64,000 nucleotides of DNA, taken from an uncultured Oscillospiraceae bacterium (lineage in GTDB: Bacteria > Bacillota > Clostridia > Oscillospirales > Oscillospiraceae). The notes beneath the pieces are model-generated. The model was not told the DNA's origin, searched no databases, and was given only the letters and a program-made list of their open reading frames with translations. The position numbers were made by a program, and so were the translations under genes. The stretch spans positions 1-64,000 of the forward strand of contig CALXDM010000002.1 of the NCBI GenBank assembly GCA_944387065.1, in the 5' to 3' direction. The stretch's first letter is position 1. Every line of letters begins with the position of its first letter. Below are positions 7,746 to 16,700 of the stretch, piece by piece.

Positions 7746-8534
7746 TTATAAATTAGTGATACCCCACACAAAATCTAATGCTGTATGTTCTAGTGTTTGC
7801 ATTTCATAAAATATTTTTTTCTGCATATCCTCATCTCCTTCCTGCATAATTGAAAGCAACTTTATGATAGCATCATAATTTTCTTGCTTTCCAGATGTAG
7901 ATTCCTCATTCATCTTATTCAGTTGCTCAAGCGATCTTCCATATCCTTGCGCTGCCCTTTCTAATAAAGGGACACTTGCTGATAAGTTGCCAAGCCAAAT
8001 CTCATTATATGCCATAGTGAGATAACGCAGTGCATCATTTGTTCCTGGCGAAGAACAATATCTTAATGTTCCATCTCCTCTTTTTTGCTTTGATAGTTCA
8101 ACAAATTTTAGAAAATTAAACTTATCAAAATAATCTATCATACTTTCTTGAACTTGGACAGAAATCGCTTCATTCCAAGCTTTCTCTATTTTTTCAGGAG
8201 AATAATACCTTTTTGATGTTATTTTATCCTCTATTGCTAATTTAGAATAAAAATTATGTGGCTGATTTTTATCATTCGTTTTCCATGGTGCAATTCTATT
8301 ATCAAAATAATAATATTTTGCAAAAGAGCTTGTTGATGCAACTTGCATATGAAACCAGGTTTCCATATATATTACTTCAGGGAAAATGATCTCAACATAA
8401 TGCTCCTTAATTCTTATAAGTGTTTTACGATGCTTTGGAGTTACTTTAAATCCATGTTTTTTACATAAATCTCTAAGCTGTTTAAATAAATAGTGGTTTG
8501 TTTGGGAAGAAGTCCACAATGATTCATGCTCCAT
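7746..8534 (-). CDS. Probable immunity protein for the PD-(D/E)XK-like tip
   Basis: The 262-residue protein has no signal peptide or membrane segment and is AT-rich, with Lys/Tyr-rich composition. An AGGAGG site lies about 12 bases before its ATG, and it begins 17 bases after the stop of the toxin at 8552. I do not recognise the family. A helical stretch near residues 160-200 (LRYLTMAYNEIWLGNL followed by LLERAAQGYG) resembles a TPR-like helix pair. The immunity role is inferred from order. Confidence 0.6.
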   Translation of the reverse strand: MEHESLWTSSQTNHYLFKQLRDLCKKHGFKVTPKHRKTLIRIKEHYVEIIFPEVIYMETWFHMQVASTSSFAKYYYFDNRIAPWKTNDKNQPHNFYSKLAIEDKITSKRYYSPEKIEKAWNEAISVQVQESMIDYFDKFNFLKFVELSKQKRGDGTLRYCSSPGTNDALRYLTMAYNEIWLGNLSASVPLLERAAQGYGRSLEQLNKMNEESTSGKQENYDAIIKLLSIMQEGDEDMQKKIFYEMQTLEHTALDFVWGITNL

Positions 8535-8551
8535 ACTGTAAATATACCTCC

Positions 8552-9550
8552 TTACCTAGTTTGTATTGGAGAAACATTCCCTGGGTTAAATTGCCAGTGA
8601 GTAACTTTTTGACCATTATTTTGATCGCCAAAAACATTACGCTCATTTTTATCCATTTGTTTTTCACCATATGTACTACCTGACTTAGTTTTTCCAGTTT
8701 TAATATCTCCCATATAATAATTATTTTCATTAACCATTGGATTATTGCCTTCAATTTCTTGAATAAGAATGTCTATTCTTGATGAGCCTTTCGACCCATT
8801 TCCTATATCTCTATCTTTGTAGCTTACTTCAGTATAAATTATCAAATTTTTAAAATTTTGATTATTAACCCATTCATCCATTTTTTTAGCAACATCTGCA
8901 TGTACATAAATACCATGAATTCTAGCACTGCTACCACCCGTAGCAGCATCCGATTGATTCACCAATATCTGATACTTTTGCATTGCTCGATGTACTTCTA
9001 AGTCAATCTCAGCACGATTTAATGCATCAGCGTCAGACATTCCCTTGTCTTTATTTCTTTGATAGAATAAATCTCTATTTGCTGCATTAAGAGCCTCTTG
9101 TGGCGATATGCCTTGTTCACGATGCTTTTTGTAGGCATCTTTCACACATTGTGATACATTCCCGCTTGGATCTACATAGTACACCGGGTTATTCGCACAG
9201 TACGCATACAGGTTCAGCCCATCGCCCCGGTAGGGGTCCTCCTGGGTGAACCGGGCAATGACCGGGTTGTAGAACCGGGCCCGCAGATAATACTGCTGGG
9301 TCACCGGATCCAACTGCTGCCCGGTGTACTTGAAGCGGTTGGGGATAGCCTCCTCCTGGGCCGTGAGATTCCCCCATGCGTCATACTCGTAGCGGTTTTG
9401 GACATTCCCCGCTTCGTCGACGATGTGGGTGGTAGACCCCATCTCGTCGGAAGCATAGTGGTAGTACGTCCGGGCCGCATCCGTGTTCCGGGCAATCAGC
9501 TCTGTGCCCCGGATGAGCCAGGCCAGGCCCGTGCCGTCCTCCTCCACCAC
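8552..9550 (-). CDS. Orphan Rhs tip with PD-(D/E)XK-like nuclease toxin domain
   Basis: The frame has 332 residues beginning at a GTG inside shell homology, which extends to about 9571. The toxin part (8552-9160, about 202 residues) contains GSSRIDILI and then MGDIKTGKTKSG. An Asp after a Gly/Ser/Arg turn followed by D-I-K-T-G is the layout of the PD-(D/E)XK restriction-endonuclease fold, so a DNA-cleaving toxin is likely. It lacks the VgrG part and its own start signal, so it is probably a reserve tip. The neighbouring gene at 7746 is the expected antidote. The 90 bases upstream (9572-9662) hold no gene. Confidence 0.7.
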   Translation of the reverse strand: MVEEDGTGLAWLIRGTELIARNTDAARTYYHYASDEMGSTTHIVDEAGNVQNRYEYDAWGNLTAQEEAIPNRFKYTGQQLDPVTQQYYLRARFYNPVIARFTQEDPYRGDGLNLYAYCANNPVYYVDPSGNVSQCVKDAYKKHREQGISPQEALNAANRDLFYQRNKDKGMSDADALNRAEIDLEVHRAMQKYQILVNQSDAATGGSSARIHGIYVHADVAKKMDEWVNNQNFKNLIIYTEVSYKDRDIGNGSKGSSRIDILIQEIEGNNPMVNENNYYMGDIKTGKTKSGSTYGEKQMDKNERNVFGDQNNGQKVTHWQFNPGNVSPIQTR

Positions 9551-9662
9551 TGCTTCCCGGTCGGGATTGAAATAGTATCAATGCGGGGTAAAATTGTATG
9601 CAAACACTAACAACTCTAATCTCAATACAATGCATGGGTGCGATAGTTTGTCTGTAGAATCA

Positions 9663-10760
9663 TCAATTCTGAATTTGCTCCCATTCCTCTCTCCAAACAG
9701 GAATAATTTTGTCATAATCAGTAATTCGAAATCGAGGATCATTTAAATTGAGAACCATATTTTCCCGGTCTCGATATATGGATGGGCTTAAATAAAATGG
9801 GCCATAATGTTTTTCCTCTAATCTGCAAAAGTTGTGTTTTATTGCTAATTCAAAGTCAATATAAAGTTGATCTCCAAAGGGATTATCTGATCCAATAGCA
9901 CTGCTCATATTGATAATTTTTTTTCTGCTATCGTAGAAGTCATCTATAGATAAGTAGATAAACATACGACTGACTTCAGCATACACCCAAATTTGACGGA
10001 CACCCATGGGCCGACCATCCATATTTTCAAGTGATTTTGCCGAATGAAATATGTTCTGAGTATGAATGATTTTCCCTCGATGAATAGTTTCAACATATTT
10101 GATCTTATACTTCGATTCTAACTCTGAGAGAATTTGCACTAAATCAGATACAGAGGTGAAAAATTCAATTTTTAACTTTGACGATTGGTAACACTCCTTA
10201 TTTTTCCCTTTCCGTAAATACCAAGTGTCAATGTCTATGGGAATATGTTTATTCGAGTCATCAAAGCACCATGCAGGAGACAAAAAGTTATAATCACGCT
10301 GAATAAAAAGATATTCATTACGATTAGAGTATACACCTGGGTCAATATAACAATAACCAGATTTAACAAAACATTGCACAAAGAAATGCTTAATATCCTT
10401 GTAAAGTGCTCGCGGTAAAACCTCCTTATTCTCTGGCGATAAAAACAACACGCCTTCACAAAGAACATGGTTATCTTTTAAATATACAGGAGGACCGCTA
10501 AACCTCAGAGAAATAGGAGTATTGCTTTCAATAGAAGTGTCATCAGGTGTATATATCCAGAAACACGGCGTCCCAGAATAGGCTTTCCCAAAATCATGAA
10601 ACTCTCGATAAGAATTTAACGGTTTCCGAAGTGGAATATCAATTTCCGCAATACTTGGGGCCTTTCCAAAGAACGGCTGATAGATAAGAGAATATTTTTG
10701 TTCAATTTCACAAAATAATTCTTTCAACTTATGTGGTAAACAATAAAAGAAAATCTCCAA
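9663..10760 (-). CDS. Probable immunity protein of the VgrG-Rhs effector
   Basis: The 365-residue protein is AT-rich and rich in Tyr, Phe and Ile. It starts with TTG, supported by an AGGTGAT site five bases away, 19 bases after the VgrG-Rhs stop. No signal peptide or membrane span is seen, and I do not recognise its family. It may hold two related halves, since both contain a short Glu-rich helix followed by a beta-rich part, but I could not verify this. As the first gene after the toxin tip at 10780-11499, it is the expected cognate antidote. Confidence 0.65.
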   Translation of the reverse strand: MEIFFYCLPHKLKELFCEIEQKYSLIYQPFFGKAPSIAEIDIPLRKPLNSYREFHDFGKAYSGTPCFWIYTPDDTSIESNTPISLRFSGPPVYLKDNHVLCEGVLFLSPENKEVLPRALYKDIKHFFVQCFVKSGYCYIDPGVYSNRNEYLFIQRDYNFLSPAWCFDDSNKHIPIDIDTWYLRKGKNKECYQSSKLKIEFFTSVSDLVQILSELESKYKIKYVETIHRGKIIHTQNIFHSAKSLENMDGRPMGVRQIWVYAEVSRMFIYLSIDDFYDSRKKIINMSSAIGSDNPFGDQLYIDFELAIKHNFCRLEEKHYGPFYLSPSIYRDRENMVLNLNDPRFRITDYDKIIPVWREEWEQIQN

Positions 10761-10779
10761 ATAATATCACCTCAATTCA

Positions 10780-13700
10780 TTATCGGCAACCATCCCGCGG
10801 ATTTGTATACCCTCTATGGTTCCCTTGCCCTAAAATCAAAAGATCGGAACTTTTCTTGGCTGCAACATAATCAGAGATTTGTTTGGCAGCGTCTTTCCCT
10901 GCCTTTTTCTCCGCCGCCATTTTTTGTAGTCCGTTTAAAATATTCATTTTGCTCTCATCAATTTTATCGCTTCCCCACGAAACTGAAAACGGGTCCGGAA
11001 TATCCACAGTCACCAACTGTTTTGTTGTAGGATCAGTATATGTAAATTTACCACTAACAATTTCATAAGTGACTTTATCAACCAATATAATAGGAGGTTG
11101 TACCAAACTATTCTGCTGCGAAATTTGGCTATTTATGCGTGCAGCATTTTGAAGTTCTCGTGCTAATTCGGTAGATGGACTCATACTAATAGTATTAATA
11201 TTCACTTCAAGTGGCGAACTCATTAAAGTTTTATCACTAATTTGGAATGTAAGATCAGTGTAAGAGCCACCTTTCCGTCCTCCTGTTGAGGAAGGAAAAG
11301 ACCGTTCCTTACCAACATTACCACCGTATGTTTGCCTTATTGATCCAACACCAGGATCCAACGCTTGACCTTCAGCCCCAAAAACGTTTGCAATTAAAAC
11401 ATTGAGCTCCCTAGTTGGAGTAGTTCCATATCGTCCTCCACTCTTTGAAAGATAATCGGGAGTTACATTGGCATATCCAACTGTATTCGTGGATGCAAAC
11501 CCACTGGGATCCACATAGAACACCGGATTATTTGCACAGTATGCATACAGGTTCAGCCCATCGCCCCGGTAGGTATCCTCCTGGGTGAACCGGGCGATCA
11601 CCGGGTTGTAGAACCGGGCCCGCAGGTAATACTGCTGGGTCACCGGGTCAAATTGCTGCCCGGTATACTTGAAGCGGTTGGGGACGGCCTCCTCCTGGAC
11701 CGTGAGGTTCCCCCATGCGTCATACTCGTAGCGGTTTTGGACTGCTCCAGCTTCATCGACGATATGGGTGATAGACCCCATCTCGTCGCTGGCGTAGTGG
11801 TAGTACGTCCGGGCTGCGTCGGTACTCCGGGCAATGAGCTCTGTGCCCCGGATGAGCCGGGTCAGGCCCGTGCCGTCCTCCTCCGTTACTACCTCGCGCT
11901 CCTGGTTGAAGATGAACCGCACCAGGTTGCCGTTCTCCTCCATCTCATACCGCAGCCCCTCTGCATCGTAGCGGTTCACCTGCACATGGCCGTCAAAGGT
12001 CTCCACCCTCACCGTCCGGTTGAAAGCGTCATAGGTGTAACGGGCCCTGTCGTCCGCCAGCAGGTTGCCCCCATTGTCGTACCGGAAGGGGGTGGTCACC
12101 CCGTTCTTGGTGTAGGCCGTCAGCCGGTTCCGGGGGTCGTACTGGTACAGCTCCTCCACACCACGGGCAATGCGCTTGGTGCGGTTGCCCGCCTTGTCGT
12201 AGTACAGTTCCTCAGTGTAGCCGGGGTACTCCACCTTCTTCACCTGGTTCAGCCGGTCGTAGTGGTAAAGGGTCTCGCCCCCCAGCTGCTTCTTCCAGGT
12301 GCGGTTGCCATTGCCATCGTAGAGGTACTGGTTGTCCGCCAGCAGCTCCTCGCCGCTGTGGATGCGGATACCTGTCAGGTTCTTGTCCAGGTCGTAGGCG
12401 TACTCCTGCAGGATGGGGCCGTGAGCCAGCCGCCGAATGGCGCCGTCGGCGTTGTAGTCGTAGGCCGCCACCTCCTGCCCATCGTCCCACACTTTTTCCA
12501 CTAAATCAAGGGAAGAATAGGCGTATTGCGTCACCTTCCCCGTCACGTCGGCCTGCCTGATCTTGTTCCCGTTCTTGTCGTAGGCCAGGGCCAGCAGCGT
12601 CCGCCCGCTGGCACTCTTGCGGATCATACGTCCCATCTCGTCGTACTCGTAGGCGTACCGCATCCCCGCCGAAATGGCGCACTTGAGCAGGCCCTCCCGG
12701 GTGTATTCGTAAAAATCACCCAGAGCGCCGTCTTTCGCTTTTTGGAACAGGGGGGCCCCGTACAGGTTGTACCCAAACTCCACCGTCACCCCGTTGCGGT
12801 CGGTGCGGGCGGCCAAGCGGCCCTCCCCGTCATATTGGTAGGTCTCCTTCTCCCCGGTGGGGTCCACCATGGCCGCAAGCTGCCCGTCCCGGCCGTACTC
12901 GTACCGGGTGGTCCGCCCCTCCCCGTCGGTGGAGCTGGTCAGGTTCCCCGCGCAGTCGTAGGCGTAGAACTCCGTGGAGCCGTCCGCCTTGACAATGCCA
13001 ATGATCCGCCCCCAATCGTCCAGCTGGTAGGTGGTGCGGTTCTGGTTGCCGTCCTCCACCCCCACGATGTTCCCTCGGGCGTCATAGGCCAGCTTCTGGG
13101 TGGCCCCGCCCCTGGTCTGGATCTTCGTGCGGCCGCCCGCCAGGTCGTAGGTATACGCCGCCCCGCCCTGCTGCCCGTCCAGCCGCTGCACCAGTCGCCC
13201 GTCCCCGTCGTAGGTGTTGCTCTCCAGCACCCGCCCGTCGGGGCCCACCACCGTGAGCACACGGCCCCCGTGGTCGTAGGTGTACTGGTAGCCCGCCCCG
13301 TCGTCTGCCTGGGCGTCGTACTGGTTGGGCCGCACCACTTTGGCCAGCTTCCCGTTGCCGTCGTAGAAGCGCCGGGTTACGCCGCCGTCTTTCTCCATAC
13401 GCCGGATCTCCCGGTTGAGCAGGTCGTACTCCACCCGGGTCTTGCGGCCCTGATTGTCCGTGATCTCCACCAGATTCCCGGCCTTGTCGTAGGCAAACTC
13501 CGTCCGGTTGTGGATGCCCGCCCCCTTGTCGATGTGGGTCTCCGCAATCAGCCGGTCCACCCCGTCGTACTCCCGGAGAATTTGGCCGCCCGTGGGCGTC
13601 TGCACCTTCACCACGTTGCCATTCTTGTCATAGCTGTACCGGCTCACCGCAAACCCCCGGCTGCCGTCCGGCCGCTCCACGCTCCGGGCCTGCTCCACCA

Positions 13701-16700
13701 TGCGTCCCGCCAGGTCGTACTTCCAGTGGAACACCTGGTACAGTCCATCCCCAAGCTTCCGCTTCTCCATCGTGCGCTGGTTGCGGCTGTTATAGCCGTA
13801 CTCCACCGCCGCCCCTGTGGTGTCGCTCACCCTCACCAGACGGTCCGCCTGGTCATAGGCGAAGAAAATGCTCAGCACAGGGCCGGCCCCGCTCTCTTCC
13901 CGCTGGAAGTCCCGGTACCGCCGCTCTTCCACCAGGTTCCCCGCTCCGTCGTAGCGGTAGGCGGTCAGACGGTAGAGCACCTCTCCCCCGTCCCCCTGCT
14001 TGACTGGTTCCCGCTTCTCTGTCAGCCAGCCCGTCACGTTGTAGCGGTACAGAATGCCCACCCGTGCCTCGTCGCTCTCCCCCGATTGGTACCCTGCGGC
14101 GTCTATCACCTTGATGATGTTCCCACGCAGGTCGTACACATACCGCTTCTCCACCGTACCGTTGGGCGCGGTGATCTGCACCAGACGGTTGACCTCATCG
14201 TACTCGTAGGTATACCCCGCTCCGTCATCTGCCTGGGCGTCGTAGTCCATGGGCTGCACCTTTTTAACGACGTTGCCTGCCGGGTCGTAGAAGATCCGCT
14301 CCACCCCGCCGTCCGGGTAATGGATGCGGATGCGCCGGTCCTCCCCGTCGTAGTCGTAGACGATCCCCGCCCCGTCCTGCGTCGCCCGGTCATAGGTGTT
14401 GGGATTGATTTCCTTGTGGACGTTGCCGTAGCTGTCCCGCTGGGTGGCATACACGCTGCCCACCGAGTCTACCCTGGCCACCAGCTTGTCCATGGCGTCG
14501 TAGTAGTACCGCGTCCCCATCCCGTCCTCTGCCGCCCCATCGGCTTGGTTGGGCAGCACAAACCGGATCAGGTTGCCCAGTCGGTCGAACTCCCATCGGG
14601 TGCACAACCCCATGGGATCCACCGACTGGCACAGAAAGTCCAAGTTGTTGTAGCTGTACCGCCGCTCCTCCCCGCCGCTGCGCACCGATAGGCAGCGTCC
14701 CGCCGCGTCATAGGTATACGTAATCTCCCGCCCGTCCGGCAGGGTCACGCTGCTGGGGGAGGAACAGCCGCCGGTGTAGCTGTACCGCAGGCTGTTCCTG
14801 TTGGGGTCGGTCAGCTCCACCAGCCGCCCGTGCGTGTCGTAGGCGAACCGGTACACCCCGTACCGCTCCCCCTCCAAACGCACCCGCATCTCCACCCGGT
14901 TGCCCTGCCCGTCGTAGCGATAGAACGTCTCCCGGCCACTGTTGTCCCACTGCCGCAGCAGGTTCCCCTCCCCGTCGTACGCATAGGACGTAATCAACCC
15001 GTTGGGCAGGCGCTCCTCCAGCAACTGACTCTGCCCATCATACACTCGGACCAGCTCCCCGCCCCTCCGGTCCTTCTGCCACACCACGTTCTGGTTGGCG
15101 TCGTACCGCTTCTCCTCTGTGGTACCGTCTGGGTACACCTGCTTCTCCACCAGATTGTCCTTGTTGTAGTGGAACGCAATCTGATCCCCTTTGCCCACCG
15201 TCTGGAACGTGTTGGTCCGGTTTGCATCGTCGTAGAGCACCACGAATTCTTCCCCCGTGGCCAGGAACTGCCGAGTTACACGCCCAGTCAGATCGTATTC
15301 ATTGCGCACATACTCGTGCCCGTTCTGGTCAATGACGCTGGCTAGCCAGCCCTCAGGAGTGTAGGCGTAGTGGATGGCCCCCTCGTCCGCCAGACGGGCC
15401 TCGGTCAGCAGCTCACCGTCGTAGGCATACCGCACCGTCCGGCCCAGAATGTCCGTGATGCCGGCTAGCTTATTGTCCTGATATGTAAACTCCAGCACCT
15501 GCCCGCAGGAAAACTCCATGCGTTGAATGGCACTACCCAAATAGCGAAACCAAATCCGGTTATCATTCCGGTCGATCATCATAGAGAGGTAGCCCCTGCG
15601 GTCATACTGGTAGCGGATTCTTTCCCGCACCAATGCCAGGCAGAACCCAGCGTCCGTCTCCGTCAGACGATATATCCCTGCCCCGGACCTCTCGTTGCTC
15701 CACCCATGTTCCGTCCTGATGAAGTGCTCCAGGTGCATATCCGGCAAAATCGCCACCGCTTTTTCGCCTTCCAGCCAAATCCGCGTCTCGATGTTCAGAA
15801 ACCAGCGGGAGCCCAGCAGTCCGCCCTTGTTTTCGTACCGGGACTCATAGATGCGCACCAGCCGGAAATCTTCCCCAAGCTCCTTGACGATAAAGTCGGT
15901 GTTCGCCATGCGCTGGCTTCCGGTAACCATATCAATGGGGTCGCCACATTTTGGCTTGTTTTCGGAGGACTGGCTATCACCCTCTCCCGGCTCTGCGTTG
16001 CGGACTTTTTGACCGTCGGATTCCGGCCCTTTTCCCGCGTCTGAGTCATGATCGGGCTTTTTATCGGGCCCTTCTGGCTTTTTTGTGCTGCTCTGCCAGG
16101 AATCACGCAAGCGGTGCTTCATATTACTGACTGGCCCAATGTAGTTTTTTATTTGGTTGAAAAAGTCATACGATGCATCCCATTTTTCCTGCCAGGAGGC
16201 GTCGCTGAACGCCACCACTAAGAAGTTCCCCAAAGAAGCAATTGCGTCTTTGGAACCAATGACCAGCTGTGTGCTGTCGATGAAGTCGGAGATTTTTCCA
16301 AACCACTTCAGCGCGGATGCGGCAACTTTTAATTTGCTGGAGCCGCTCACCGCTTTCTGTGCAATCTTCAGCACGGAGCACCCAGGGATGCACCCAATAA
16401 GATTCATGGCAGCACCGGCATAGTCCCCACGCAACAGCGAAATCGTTGCGTTTACTGCTCCAGCCACTATGCCCACCACAGGGCACGCTATCCCAACAAT
16501 CCCTATAATATCCAGACCCAGCTGGATGCCGTCCAGCAGGTTGTCCATGAAAGTGTTCGTGCTCTCTTCCAGCTGCTCATACGTCCGGCCACGGTAGAAA
16601 CCCAGCTCATGGAACACAGGACTTTGCCCATAAATATTGAGGCTGTCGATCATCAGGTAAGAGTCCTGCACCTGTAGCTTACAACAATTCAGGCCAAAGA

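Noticed and set aside
1219-9571. Insertion sequences as movers of the rhs cassettes
   Set aside because: No transposase frame, terminal inverted repeats or target duplications were seen; shared rhs DNA explains the borders better.
12526-14691. Long plus-strand open frame opposite the Rhs shell
   Set aside because: It is the antisense shadow of GC-rich YD repeats: Pro/Val/His-rich composition, no ribosome site and no recognisable domain.
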